Shown here one piece after another: positions 42,834 to 51,927 of a DNA stretch of 64,000 nt; positions within the stretch are counted from its first letter, which is position 1, and each line of letters begins with the position of its first letter. The position numbers were made by a program, and so were the translations under genes. The notes beneath the pieces were generated by a model. That model was not told the origin of the DNA. It saw nothing but the letters and a program-made list of their open reading frames with translations, and did no database searches. The stretch comes from Bacillota bacterium (GTDB taxonomy: Bacteria > Bacillota > Clostridia > Lachnospirales > Lachnospiraceae): positions 1 to 64,000 of the forward strand of contig JAEZKD010000125.1 of assembly GCA_023415655.1 (NCBI GenBank), given 5' to 3'.

Positions 42834-42861
42834 TTTACAAATACAATCTTTGTGTTATAAT
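42834..42861 (+). promoter_or_regulatory. predicted murA promoter
   Basis: TTTACA (42834-42839) and TATAAT (42856-42861) are spaced 16 bp, giving a leader of just over 100 nt before murA. Confidence 0.65.
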
Positions 42862-42975
42862 CAAATGTAGATATCAAATTATACAAATAAGGAACGCAGT
42901 TTATGTGCAATATTTCTAAAACACGAGACTCAAGCGTTATATATAACTGCATAAATAATTAATTCGAGGTGTGCA

Positions 42976-44274
42976 ATGAAGCAGTATATTATAAAAGGCG
43001 GAAAAGCCTTGGCTGGTGAGGTTACTATAGGTGGTGCAAAAAATGCAGCACTAGGTATTATAGCAGCTGCAGTTATGACGGACGAAACCGTAACTATAGA
43101 GAATTTACCTGATGTTAGTGACATTAGTGTTTTATTACAGGCGATAGAAGTGATTGGAGCAAAGGTAGAACGAATTGATCGACATACAGTTAAAATCTGT
43201 GGTGGAACGATCCATTCCAATCGCATTGATGATGATTTTATAAGAAGAATTCGTGCCTCCTATTATCTTTTAGGAGCTTTACTAGGCAAATACAATCAAG
43301 CAGCAGTAGCTTTACCTGGTGGTTGTAACATTGGAAGTCGTCCATTTGAACAACATATCAAGGGATTTGAAGCATTAGGTGCTGAAACTAAAATTCAACA
43401 TGGATTAATTTGTGCGAAAGCAAAAAAATTAACCGGTAGTCATATCTATCTAGATATTGTTAGTGTTGGTGCAACGATTAATATCATGCTAGCAGCAGCC
43501 TTAGCAGAAGGGCAAACCGTTATTGAGAATGCAGCGAAGGAACCACATATCGTGGATGCAGCAAACTTCTTAAATAGTATGGGTGCTAATATCAAGGGTG
43601 CAGGTACTGATGTTATTCGTATCAAAGGTGTATCAAAGTTACATGGTAGTACCTACTCTATTATTCCAGATCAGATTGAAGCCGGTACTTTTATGTGCGC
43701 AGCTGCAGCAACAAGAGGAGATGTTACAATCAAGAATGTAATTCCAAAGCATATGGAAGCAATTACTGCTAAACTTGTAGAAATTGGATGTGAAGTAGAA
43801 GAATTCGATGATGCTTTGCGAGTTGTTGCGTCCAAGAGATTGGGACATACACAAGTAAAAACATTGACTTATCCAGGATTTCCAACGGATATGCAACCTC
43901 AGATGACGGCTGTATTAGCAATGTCTACTGGGACAAGCATAGTAACTGAAACAATCTTTGAGAATAGATTTAAGTATGTCGATGAGCTTGTGAGAATGGG
44001 AGCATCGATTAAGGTTGAAGGAAATACTGCTATTATTACTGGGACACAAGACTTGACTGGTGCAAGTGTTGGAGCTACTGATTTGCGTGCAGGAGCTGCA
44101 TTAGTTATTGCAGGTTTAGCAGCAGAAGGTGTTACTACAGTGGAGCAGGTAGAATTCGTAGAACGCGGTTACGAAGATTTTGAGCTTAAATTACGTGAGC
44201 TCGGTGCAACAATCGAAAAAGTCGATAGTGAAGATGAAAAATCAGTTCGTAAAGCAAAATTAAAGATTGGCTAA
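42976..44274 (+). CDS. murA: UDP-N-acetylglucosamine 1-carboxyvinyltransferase
   Basis: MurA performs the first committed step of peptidoglycan synthesis, transferring enolpyruvate from PEP. The 432-residue protein begins IKGGKALAGEVTIGGAKNAAL, and the catalytic loop LPGGCNIGSRP carries Cys117, the fosfomycin target. FPTDMQPQMTAVLA and the C-terminal FVERGYEDFELKLRELGA complete the family signature. Cys rather than Asp in the loop predicts a fosfomycin-sensitive enzyme. ATG 42976 follows GAGGTG. The gene stands alone between its promoter and a perfect terminator. Firmicutes often carry two murA genes; I cannot tell which this is. Confidence 0.97.
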   Translation: MKQYIIKGGKALAGEVTIGGAKNAALGIIAAAVMTDETVTIENLPDVSDISVLLQAIEVIGAKVERIDRHTVKICGGTIHSNRIDDDFIRRIRASYYLLGALLGKYNQAAVALPGGCNIGSRPFEQHIKGFEALGAETKIQHGLICAKAKKLTGSHIYLDIVSVGATINIMLAAALAEGQTVIENAAKEPHIVDAANFLNSMGANIKGAGTDVIRIKGVSKLHGSTYSIIPDQIEAGTFMCAAAATRGDVTIKNVIPKHMEAITAKLVEIGCEVEEFDDALRVVASKRLGHTQVKTLTYPGFPTDMQPQMTAVLAMSTGTSIVTETIFENRFKYVDELVRMGASIKVEGNTAIITGTQDLTGASVGATDLRAGAALVIAGLAAEGVTTVEQVEFVERGYEDFELKLRELGATIEKVDSEDEKSVRKAKLKIG

Positions 44275-44280
44275 TTAAAA

Positions 44281-44315
44281 AGTCATGTCAGAAGATTTCT
44301 GACATGACTTTTTTT
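44281..44315 (+). terminator. terminator of murA
   Basis: AGTCATGTCAGAA pairs perfectly with TTCTGACATGACT around GAT, followed by six T. It runs straight into repeat copy 2. Confidence 0.95.
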
Positions 44316-44457
44316 AATTCATAGGAAACTTCATTTCCTATGAATTAAAAATGCCCTAAAAAACAGGGCAATAATGCGGGGATACCTCCCTCGGCGCGGG
44401 AACAAAGTGTGCTATGAGAGACTTTAATCGTTAGAGTGTGCAAAGCACACTTTGTTC
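44314..44457. repeat. structured intergenic repeat, copy 2
   Basis: The order of parts is that of copy 1: a 15-bp palindrome at 44314-44348, GCCCT/AGGGC at 44353-44369, a short G/C-run pair, the conserved TCGGCGCGGGAACAAAG, and GAACAAAGTGTGC (44400-44412) pairing with its complement (44445-44457). Compared with copy 1 it lacks about nine bases (ACACTCGG region). The loop of the first palindrome differs while the arms are kept, which suggests selection on structure. Confidence 0.85.
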
Positions 44458-44471
44458 ACTCCATGGGTTTT

Positions 44472-45560
44472 CTATAAAATTGCAGTAACAAAAATATTAG
44501 GGTGTGTTGCTAAATCAATAAATCGATCATCAATTCGAATGACTGGTCGCGTTATATTATTACGATTCATCAGTACAATTTCGCCGATCTCGCCCGTATT
44601 TAGTCGTATTGTGCTATGTAGATAAAGTTGAGTAATATGATCAAAAAATGTCATAAGATATTTAGGATCATATTTTGTCAATCCTTCGGTCTCAAAGATT
44701 GAGATAACTTCAAATGGACAAAGTGGACCACGATATACGCGAGCACTGGTCATAGCATCGAATACATCTGCGATCATAACTAGTTTTGCAAATTTATCAA
44801 TCTGCTGATCGTGTAAGCCCATTGGATACCCAGAACCATCACATCGTTCATGGTGCATCATAGCAGACATTTTTATATGTATATTAATATCAAGTGGACG
44901 AAGAATCTCATAGCCCCGAAGTGCATGGGTCTTGACAATAGAGTACTCTTCTTCTGTTAATTTAGCAGGTTTGAATAATATTTCATTGGGAATGGCAATC
45001 TTTCCGATATCATGTAATAGTCCACATAGGGTTGCAGTCTCTATATCTCGTTTTGAAAATCCCAACCAAGTAGCAAGTATTTTACATATTATAGATACAT
45101 TCACACAGTGAGTATAGGTATGATCATCATGGCCACGCATGCAGTGTAGCATATCGAATACATGAAGTCCATTACGAGACGAGGATATCACATTGTTCAT
45201 GTCATGATAAAGGGAAAGAAGATCCACTTTATTCTTGCCATCGATGAGATCACTCATCACATCTTTCAGATTGTTTGTCATGTTTTGAACATTATGATCA
45301 AATTCTTTGAATTCTTCGGTTCCCTTAAGCTTTTCATGATATAAGTCATTTATCAATGGTTCCGCTGGAAGTTCATCAGGAGTACTATCTTCTACTTGAA
45401 TTCGTACGATATCGACGGAGTAGAATTTTAAACGCGTAATAATTTTATCAGATAATTTGGTACCTTCTTGTATAATCAGTAGGTTGTTAAACGAATAAAT
45501 ATTTTCTGCAACAACCATCTCAGGTTTCAACTGACTAACCGGGACTTTTACAGTTTTCAT
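44472..45560 (-). CDS. HD-GYP domain protein (putative cyclic-di-GMP phosphodiesterase)
   Basis: The 362-residue protein has an N-terminal region of about 110 residues (LKPEMVVAENIYSFNNLLIIQEGTKLSDKIITRLK), a common N-terminal module of HD-GYP proteins, followed by the HD-GYP domain. The metal motif is GLLHDIGKIAIP (His183, Asp184), with MMHHERCDGSGYP containing the GYP signature, and IADVFDAMTSARVYR completes it. All catalytic positions look intact. It has no membrane segment, so it is cytosolic. c-di-GMP turnover fits a motile organism with flagellin in the same window. The input is not visible. Confidence 0.93.
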   Translation of the reverse strand: MKTVKVPVSQLKPEMVVAENIYSFNNLLIIQEGTKLSDKIITRLKFYSVDIVRIQVEDSTPDELPAEPLINDLYHEKLKGTEEFKEFDHNVQNMTNNLKDVMSDLIDGKNKVDLLSLYHDMNNVISSSRNGLHVFDMLHCMRGHDDHTYTHCVNVSIICKILATWLGFSKRDIETATLCGLLHDIGKIAIPNEILFKPAKLTEEEYSIVKTHALRGYEILRPLDINIHIKMSAMMHHERCDGSGYPMGLHDQQIDKFAKLVMIADVFDAMTSARVYRGPLCPFEVISIFETEGLTKYDPKYLMTFFDHITQLYLHSTIRLNTGEIGEIVLMNRNNITRPVIRIDDRFIDLATHPNIFVTAIL

Positions 45561-45699
45561 AAGTTCTCCTTTTGACTTGGTTTAGTAACATGATTATCGG
45601 CAACTTTAACTAAATAAATTATATGAAGAAAGGGCAATTTAGTCAATATCCATAAATGATAGATTATTTATAAAAAGTGATAGAGAAGGTTATGGCTAA

Positions 45700-45761
45700 T
45701 TGACAATAAATAGTAAATGTGGTATGATTCACATACCCCCATAGGGTATGTGAATCATACC
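45700..45761 (+). promoter_or_regulatory. copA promoter with 18-bp palindromic CsoR-type operator
   Basis: TTGACA (45700-45705) and TATGAT (45723-45728) are 17 bp apart. Arms 45721-45738 and 45744-45761 are perfect inverted repeats around CCATA. The core ATACCCCC-ATA-GGGTAT resembles CsoR operators (TACCC-GGGTA). It covers the -10 and start site, and the encoded CsoR protein is the probable ligand. Confidence 0.9.
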
Positions 45762-45776
45762 TAAGAAAGGAGAAGT

Positions 45777-48035
45777 ATGAAAGAAGTCTATAATATTACA
45801 GGAATGTCATGTGCTGCATGTAGCAGTGCAGTAGAAAGAGTCACTCGTAAACTACCTGGAGTAAAGTCAAGTGATGTAAATCTAACCATGGGACGTTTAT
45901 TGATAGAATATGATGAATCACAAGTAACTCCTGAACTCATAATGGAAAAGATTAAGAAAGCAGGGTTTGGTGCATCTCCCTTTATTGCGGAACAACAACA
46001 TACAGAAGCAGCAATTTTGGATCAAGAGGAAAAGGAACAACATCAGTTTCAAAGACAGAAACGGAATCTAATCATTGCAATTGTATTTTCGATTCCATTG
46101 TTGTATATCTCCATGGGGCATATGGTACCATGGCCGATGCCAGTTCCAGAACTGATTAGCCTTCATATGCATCCGTTGAATTATGCAATCATACAGCTAG
46201 TCTTGACAACAGTTGTATTAATCTGTGGGAATAAATTTTACCGCAATGGATTTTATGCATTATTCAAAGGGAATCCTAATATGGACACATTAGTTGCTGT
46301 TGGTACAAGTGCAGCATATATATATAGTATAGTAATGACCTTTTCAATTATTAGCAATGAAAAGCATGCGCATCATCTCTACTTTGAATCGGCAGCAGTT
46401 GTTGTAACACTTGTAATGCTTGGGAAGTTTTTAGAGAGTAAAAGTAAGCATAAAACGACTCAAGCAATACGAAGTATGATGGAACTTGCCCCAGACACTG
46501 CAATATTGCTAGTGGATCAAAAAGAGACCGAAGTCAAGGTGAATGAACTGCGTGTGAATGATCTGGTTATTGTGAAGGCTGGAATGCGTATTCCTATTGA
46601 TGGAGTGATTATCTCAGGAAGTAGTAGTGTAGATGAGTCAATGTTAACAGGAGAGAGCCTGCCAGTAGAGAAAAGAGTTCAGGATAAAGTTATTGGCGGA
46701 AGTCAAAATCACGATGGTATGTTGATGATTCAAGTAACCTCCGTTGGTGAAGATACAACATTATCTAAGATTATTCGCTTGATGGAAGAAGCACAAGGGA
46801 AAAAAGCACCGATTTCTAAAGTGGCAGATAAAGTAGCAGGGATCTTCGTTCCAGTGGTAATGTGCTTAGCGGTTCTTTCTGCAATCATCTGGTTAGTGAC
46901 TGGACAGACCTTTACCTTTGCACTTACTATCTTTGTTTCTGTTTTAGTAATTGCTTGCCCATGTGCACTGGGACTTGCAACACCTACAGCCATTATGGTA
47001 GGAACTGGTTTAGGTGCGAGTCATGGAATCCTAATTAAAAGTGGAGAAGCATTAGAAATCACTCATGCGGTGGATACCGTTGTGCTTGATAAAACTGGAA
47101 CAATTACGCAAGGAAAACCGAAGGTAGTAGAAATCGTTAGTGAACACATCGATAAAAATCAACTCATTGCAATAGCAGCAAGTGTTGAAGCAGGAAGTGA
47201 GCACCCTCTTGCAAAAGCCATTGTAAAGGAATACAATGAGAGCAAAAATCCGTATCATTATTCAATTTCTGAGTTTACAAATCATTCAGGAATTGGTGTT
47301 CATGCAAAGCTGAATGAGACTGGACAAATGGTATGGGTTGGCAATAAGAAAATGTGTGAAGAGCAGAACCTTTCAATACAAAGATATGAGGATGCTGCTC
47401 ATGCGATGGCCTTAAAAGGACAGACACCAGTTTTTGTGAATTTAGAGAATGAAGTAGTAGGTGTCATTGGTATTGCAGATACAATCAAAGAAAATAGTAC
47501 AGCAGCCATTGATAAGTTAAAGACATTAGGACTGGCGGTTTATATGTTAACAGGAGACAATCAAACAGCGGCTGAATATATCGGTAAGCAGGCTCATGTG
47601 GATCATGTCATTGCTCAAGTTCTTCCACAAGATAAGGCGGATGTAATTCAATCGTTGCAAAAACAAGGGAAAAAAGTATGTATGGTTGGAGATGGAATCA
47701 ATGATGCACCATCTTTAATTCAAGCAGATGTTGGTATTGCAATTGGAAGTGGTAGTGATATTGCAATTGATTCTGCGGATTTAGTACTGATGAGATCTGA
47801 TTTGATGGATATTTATCGAGCCATACGATTAAGTCATTTGACGATTCGTAATATCAAACAAAATCTCTTTTGGGCATTTATTTATAATACCATTGGAATC
47901 CCAGTTGCGGCAGGATTATTATATCCATTTACCGGTCTTTTGTTGAATCCTATGATCGGTGGGTTAGCAATGTCGCTAAGTTCTGTTTGTGTTGTTGGAA
48001 ATGCATTAAGGCTAAGGTATCAACGATTAGATTAG
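45777..48035 (+). CDS. copA: copper-translocating P-type ATPase
   Basis: This is a P1B-type ATPase of 752 residues that exports Cu(I). One N-terminal metal-binding domain has GMSCAAC (Cys12, Cys15). Membrane segments follow. The transport-site motif ACPCALG has Cys394-Pro-Cys396, DKTGT holds the phosphorylated Asp438, the nucleotide domain has SEHPLAKAI, and VGDGINDAPSL closes the catalytic core. Only one HMA domain is present, compared with two in Bacillus CopA. It starts at ATG 45777 behind AAAGGAGAAG. It forms an operon with csoR (9 bp later) and copZ, controlled by the palindrome upstream. Confidence 0.96.
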   Translation: MKEVYNITGMSCAACSSAVERVTRKLPGVKSSDVNLTMGRLLIEYDESQVTPELIMEKIKKAGFGASPFIAEQQHTEAAILDQEEKEQHQFQRQKRNLIIAIVFSIPLLYISMGHMVPWPMPVPELISLHMHPLNYAIIQLVLTTVVLICGNKFYRNGFYALFKGNPNMDTLVAVGTSAAYIYSIVMTFSIISNEKHAHHLYFESAAVVVTLVMLGKFLESKSKHKTTQAIRSMMELAPDTAILLVDQKETEVKVNELRVNDLVIVKAGMRIPIDGVIISGSSSVDESMLTGESLPVEKRVQDKVIGGSQNHDGMLMIQVTSVGEDTTLSKIIRLMEEAQGKKAPISKVADKVAGIFVPVVMCLAVLSAIIWLVTGQTFTFALTIFVSVLVIACPCALGLATPTAIMVGTGLGASHGILIKSGEALEITHAVDTVVLDKTGTITQGKPKVVEIVSEHIDKNQLIAIAASVEAGSEHPLAKAIVKEYNESKNPYHYSISEFTNHSGIGVHAKLNETGQMVWVGNKKMCEEQNLSIQRYEDAAHAMALKGQTPVFVNLENEVVGVIGIADTIKENSTAAIDKLKTLGLAVYMLTGDNQTAAEYIGKQAHVDHVIAQVLPQDKADVIQSLQKQGKKVCMVGDGINDAPSLIQADVGIAIGSGSDIAIDSADLVLMRSDLMDIYRAIRLSHLTIRNIKQNLFWAFIYNTIGIPVAAGLLYPFTGLLLNPMIGGLAMSLSSVCVVGNALRLRYQRLD

Positions 48036-48044
48036 GAGGGTTTC

Positions 48045-48347
48045 ATGGAGGAGAACGAAGAATGCTGTGTTCGCCATAAACATCGGAATGAAATGGAGTA
48101 TAAGGATTTAATACATCGCCTGAATCGTTTAGAGGGTCAGATTCGAGGAGTTAAGAGGATGGTAGAAGAGGAGTATTATTGTGTTGATATATTAACACAG
48201 GTTTCTGCAATCCAAGCAGCTTTAAATAGTTTTAACAAGGTTTTACTTTCTTCTCATATACGTTCCTGTGTAGTCGAAGAGATCAAAGATGGGAATGAAC
48301 AAGTAATTGATGAATTACTATGTACCATTCAAAAAATAATGAAATAA
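48045..48347 (+). CDS. csoR: CsoR-family copper-sensing repressor
   Basis: The 100-residue all-helical DUF156/CsoR protein has the Cu(I) ligands in the classic C-H-C spacing: Cys46, His71 and Cys75 (YYCVDIL, SSHIRSC). HRLNRLEGQIRGVKRM is the family signature. The N-terminus carries an extra CC and HKH (ECCVRHKH), which may add metal ligands. It lies between copA and copZ, so binding copper would release the palindromic operator at 45721-45761 and induce its own operon. Promoter binding is inferred. Confidence 0.95.
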   Translation: MEENEECCVRHKHRNEMEYKDLIHRLNRLEGQIRGVKRMVEEEYYCVDILTQVSAIQAALNSFNKVLLSSHIRSCVVEEIKDGNEQVIDELLCTIQKIMK

Positions 48348-48359
48348 TGGAGGGTAACT

Positions 48360-48557
48360 ATGACGACACTATATATCAAGGAAATGAGTTGTAACCATTG
48401 TGTTCAAAGAATAGGAGCTTTACTAAGTGAGCTTAATTTAGAGCATACCATTTCTCTAGAAGAGAAAACTGTTTCGGTTGATACGGTAAGCATGGACCTT
48501 ACCGATATCATCAATGAATTAGATGACATTGGTTTCACAGCAACAGTAGTTAAGTAA
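48360..48557 (+). CDS. copZ: CopZ-like heavy-metal-associated copper chaperone
   Basis: This is a single HMA domain of 65 residues with the Cu-binding MSCNHC (Cys11, Cys14) near the N-terminus and a beta-alpha-beta pattern ending IGFTATVVK. It would shuttle Cu(I) to CopA or to CsoR in the cytosol. ATG 48360 follows GGAGG, 12 bases after csoR. It is slightly shorter than the 69-residue Bacillus CopZ. The operon order copA-csoR-copZ differs from the csoR-copZ-copA order of Bacillus. Confidence 0.92.
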   Translation: MTTLYIKEMSCNHCVQRIGALLSELNLEHTISLEEKTVSVDTVSMDLTDIINELDDIGFTATVVK

Positions 48558-48681
48558 GGATTTGGAAGAAAATATCGCTTGACTTTTGATTTATTCTTCG
48601 ATATCCTTATAGGGCAATATGCAATGTTGCAGTTTAATAATGAATTAGACAAAAAAGTACGATAAGTTCATAGATACATTT

Positions 48682-48780
48682 CTCTTATTTAGAGTGACGG
48701 AGAGTAAAGACTCAGTGAAGTCACGGCAACCCCCTGTGAGTGGAAGGTGCCAAGTTGAGCGAGTAATCGAACAATAAGAG
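48682..48780 (+). ncRNA. SAM-I (S-box) riboswitch
   Basis: The 99-nt aptamer has P1 arms CTCTTATT (48682-48689) and AATAAGAG (48773-48780). Core elements occur in order: AGAGTGACGGAG, the TCACGGCAACC internal-loop segment, and GGAAGGTGCCAA. A terminator follows at 48799 and metK after it. Bound SAM would favour termination and so limit SAM synthetase expression. Confidence 0.94.
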
Positions 48781-48798
48781 GATTTGATTTAATCAATC

Positions 48799-48823
48799 AA
48801 GTCCGCTTATGCGGACTTTTTTT
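48799..48823 (+). terminator. SAM-I riboswitch expression-platform terminator
   Basis: AAGTCCGC pairs with GCGGACTT around TTAT, followed by five T. It lies 18 bases after the aptamer and 41 before the metK start. Confidence 0.93.
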
Positions 48824-48864
48824 GTTTGAATAACAAAAGTTTTGTAATTATGAAAGGAGTTCAA

Positions 48865-50055
48865 ATGAATAATAAGTTATTATTTACTTCTGAGTCTGTT
48901 ACGGAAGGACATCCAGATAAAATCTGTGATCAGATATCAGATGCAGTACTAGATGCGATGCTAGAGCAGGATCCAATGAGCCGTGTGGCATGTGAAACAG
49001 CAATTACCACTGGTTTAGTTTTAGTTATGGGTGAAATCACTACAAGTGGTTATGTTGATATTCAAAAAATCGTTCGTGATACGGTTCGTGAGATTGGTTA
49101 TGATCGTGCAAAATATGGTTTTGATGCAGATACTTGTGGTGTTATCGTTGCTTTAGATGAGCAGTCCAAAGACATTGCAATGGGAGTGGATCAAGCCTTA
49201 GAAGCGAAAGAGCATAAAATGAGTGATGATGACATTGAAGCAATTGGTGCAGGAGATCAGGGTATGATGTTTGGCTATGCAACCAATGAAACCGAAGAAT
49301 ACATGCCTTATCCAATTTCTTTAGCACATCGTTTAACGAAACAATTATCTAAGGTTAGAAAAGATGGAACCTTAAGCTATCTTCGTCCAGATGGAAAATC
49401 ACAGGTTACTGTAGAATATGATGAGAATGGTAAACCAATTCATTTGAATGCAGTCGTGTTATCCACTCAACATGATCCAGATGTGACTCAGGAGCAGATT
49501 CATGCTGACATTAAGAAGTATGTATTTGACCCAGTGTTACCAAAGCATATGGTTGATGAGAATACAAAATTCTTTATTAATCCAACCGGCCGTTTTGTAA
49601 TTGGTGGACCAAATGGCGATAGTGGATTAACTGGTCGAAAGATTATTGTTGATACTTATGGTGGGTATGCACGCCATGGTGGTGGTGCGTTCTCAGGAAA
49701 GGATTGTACAAAGGTTGACCGTTCTGCAGCTTATGCAGCAAGATACGTAGCAAAGAATATTGTAGCAGCAGGAATCGCTGATAAGTGTGAAATTCAGTTA
49801 TCTTATGCAATTGGTGTAGCACAACCAACTTCTATTATGATAGATACCTTTGGAACTGGAAAAATTAGCGATGAAGTGTTAACAGAAATTGTTCGTAAAC
49901 ACTTTGATCTTCGTCCAGCTGGAATCATTAAGATGCTTGACTTAAGAAGACCAATTTATAAGCAAACAGCTGCCTATGGTCACTTTGGCCGTCACGACAT
50001 TGATGTTCCATGGGAAAGATTAGATAAAGTCAATGAATTAAAATCATATTTATAA
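48865..50055 (+). CDS. metK: S-adenosylmethionine synthetase
   Basis: MetK makes SAM from methionine and ATP. The 396-residue protein begins LLFTSESVTEGHPDKICDQISDAVLDA, with the GHPDK active-site motif. GAGDQGMMFGYA is the ATP-binding hexapeptide region and GGGAFSGKDCTKVDRSAAYAARY the P-loop-like phosphate motif. I start it at ATG 48865 behind GAAAGGAG; the frame extends to 48826, inside the terminator T-tract, which rules out the longer form. It is regulated by the SAM-I riboswitch at 48682-48780. The product feeds the many methyltransferases of this window. Confidence 0.97.
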   Translation: MNNKLLFTSESVTEGHPDKICDQISDAVLDAMLEQDPMSRVACETAITTGLVLVMGEITTSGYVDIQKIVRDTVREIGYDRAKYGFDADTCGVIVALDEQSKDIAMGVDQALEAKEHKMSDDDIEAIGAGDQGMMFGYATNETEEYMPYPISLAHRLTKQLSKVRKDGTLSYLRPDGKSQVTVEYDENGKPIHLNAVVLSTQHDPDVTQEQIHADIKKYVFDPVLPKHMVDENTKFFINPTGRFVIGGPNGDSGLTGRKIIVDTYGGYARHGGGAFSGKDCTKVDRSAAYAARYVAKNIVAAGIADKCEIQLSYAIGVAQPTSIMIDTFGTGKISDEVLTEIVRKHFDLRPAGIIKMLDLRRPIYKQTAAYGHFGRHDIDVPWERLDKVNELKSYL

Positions 50056-50077
50056 AATAAGCGAGATTATCGCTGTC

Positions 50078-50204
50078 AAAGGGGCTGTCGCATTGTCGGA
50101 TCTAGGTCCCTATAAAACACCATATATCTTTATTTGCCACGATGAGAATAAAATATGGTGCCTTATAGGGTGCTGAGTTTGATATGCGATAGTCCCTTTA
50201 TTTT
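50078..50204. terminator. large nested hairpin downstream of metK
   Basis: Outer arms AAAGGGGCTGTCGCAT (50078-50093) and ATGCGATAGTCCCTTT (50184-50199, one mismatch) enclose inner arms CCCTATAA-ACACCATAT (50108-50125) and ATATGGTG-TTATAGGG (50153-50170). T-rich sequence follows. It is far larger than a usual terminator but probably ends metK transcription. Confidence 0.75.
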
Positions 50205-50370
50205 ATGCTAGAAGCTAGGTTATACTACTATCACATAGAACTATTAGTTTATATTTATGCATGCTTTAGAATACTTTCATGAACTTCACCGAGAGTTTAG
50301 GTGTAACTCATAGAAGAATATGGTATAATAAGTGATAGATTATCGAAAAAAGAGAGCAGGAGATTAGAAG

Positions 50371-51912
50371 ATGAATCTTAAAAATCGTCTTAAAACAGCA
50401 TTCTTGATTATAATTATTTTACCTATTATGCTTGCTTTTTTGATTGGGAATGTGATTATTAGGTATCAGATGGACTCCATACAGAAAACCTATAATATTG
50501 AACATGATTCCATTAAGGTATTTACCAATCCGCTACAGATTCTGAATCGAGTAACGAGAGATGTTTTTAATCGAATAAAGCTATATGCAATGACTGCTCC
50601 CTCTTTACTAGAGGATACAACATTTATTAGTGCGCTGAATGATGAATTAAAAGATAAGTATTCCTTCCTTGTAGTTAAGAAGGGAGATGAGATGATTTAT
50701 GTAGGTGATCCAGCAAAGGTAGCTGAGATTAGTAGCAGTATCGAGCTATACGGATCTTATAATACTCAAGTAGATGGTGGCGTTTATGTAGGTGGTGATC
50801 ATCCAGTGCTTGTAAAACAACAGGACTTTACATGCAGTGATGGAACAGTAGCAACCATACTTATATTCACTGATATTGATACCGTAGTACCTCAAGTAAA
50901 ATCATTTGCAATTCAAGCACTAATATCTTTTATCTTTATTATTGTTATTACAGCCTTCTTTTTAATTCTATGGCTCTATCGTGGAATCATTTATCCTCTG
51001 AATGTTCTAAAAAGAGCAACGAAGGAGATGAAGGAAGGGAATCTAGATTACTCCATTCAGATGCATTTAGATGATGACATTGGACAATTATGTAGTGATT
51101 TTGAAGAAATGAGAATTCATTTAAAAGAGTTAATTGAAGTAAAGATGCAGTATGAAGAAAATTCAAAGGAGCTACTAAGCAATATATCGCATGATTTAAA
51201 AACACCTTTGACCACGATTAAAGGTTATGCAGAAGGTATTATTGATGGCGTTGCAGATACACCAGAAAAGATTGATCGATATGTAAAGACTATTTATCAT
51301 AAAGCTAATGATATGAGTGTGCTTGTGGATGAGCTATCGATGTATGCAAAGATTGATAACAATGCCATGCCATATAATTTTAGAATTATAGATGCCTGTG
51401 AATACTTTAATGATTGTGTGGATGAGCTTACCTTTGAGATGGAGGTAAAGAACATTCATTTTGACTATCAAAATGAAGTTACTCAAAACTGCAAGATTAT
51501 TGTTGATACGGAGCAGATGAAACGAGTAATCCATAATATAATCAATAATTCTGAGAAATATATGGATAAGGAAGAAGGAGTAATAGAAGTTCGCGTTATA
51601 GAATTGGATGAGCAGATTCAGGTAGAGATTAAAGATAATGGGATCGGAATTGACCAAAAGGATTTACCATATATATTTGATCGTTTTTATCGTGCAGATG
51701 AGTCAAGAAATTCAAGCAAAGGTGGTAGTGGACTTGGACTTGCCATTGTTCGTAAGATTATTGAAGAGCATGGTGGAAGGATTTGGGCATCTAGCAAGCT
51801 ATATGAGGGTACCTCAATTTATTTTACGGTTATGAAATGGTCAGAAAAAGCAATGGAGGAAACAAAGTTTTCAAAGATCAAGAAAGAAATGATTCTTCAG
51901 GTAAAGGATTAG
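50371..51912 (+). CDS. sensor histidine kinase
   Basis: The 513-residue membrane kinase has an N-terminal transmembrane helix (TAFLIIIILPIMLAFLIG), an extracytoplasmic sensor of about 160 residues with no recognised fold, a second helix (ALISFIFIIVITAFFLILWLY), a HAMP linker and the kinase core. NISHDLKTPLTTIKGY holds the phosphorylated His274; the N box is VIHNIINNSEKYM, and the G boxes are DNGIGI and GGSGLGLAIV. It starts at ATG 50371 behind GGAG. The response regulator follows 15 bases later; kinase-first order is the reverse of the commoner arrangement. No target gene is evident nearby. Confidence 0.94.
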   Translation: MNLKNRLKTAFLIIIILPIMLAFLIGNVIIRYQMDSIQKTYNIEHDSIKVFTNPLQILNRVTRDVFNRIKLYAMTAPSLLEDTTFISALNDELKDKYSFLVVKKGDEMIYVGDPAKVAEISSSIELYGSYNTQVDGGVYVGGDHPVLVKQQDFTCSDGTVATILIFTDIDTVVPQVKSFAIQALISFIFIIVITAFFLILWLYRGIIYPLNVLKRATKEMKEGNLDYSIQMHLDDDIGQLCSDFEEMRIHLKELIEVKMQYEENSKELLSNISHDLKTPLTTIKGYAEGIIDGVADTPEKIDRYVKTIYHKANDMSVLVDELSMYAKIDNNAMPYNFRIIDACEYFNDCVDELTFEMEVKNIHFDYQNEVTQNCKIIVDTEQMKRVIHNIINNSEKYMDKEEGVIEVRVIELDEQIQVEIKDNGIGIDQKDLPYIFDRFYRADESRNSSKGGSGLGLAIVRKIIEEHGGRIWASSKLYEGTSIYFTVMKWSEKAMEETKFSKIKKEMILQVKD

Positions 51913-51927
51913 TAAAGGAGGGATTTT

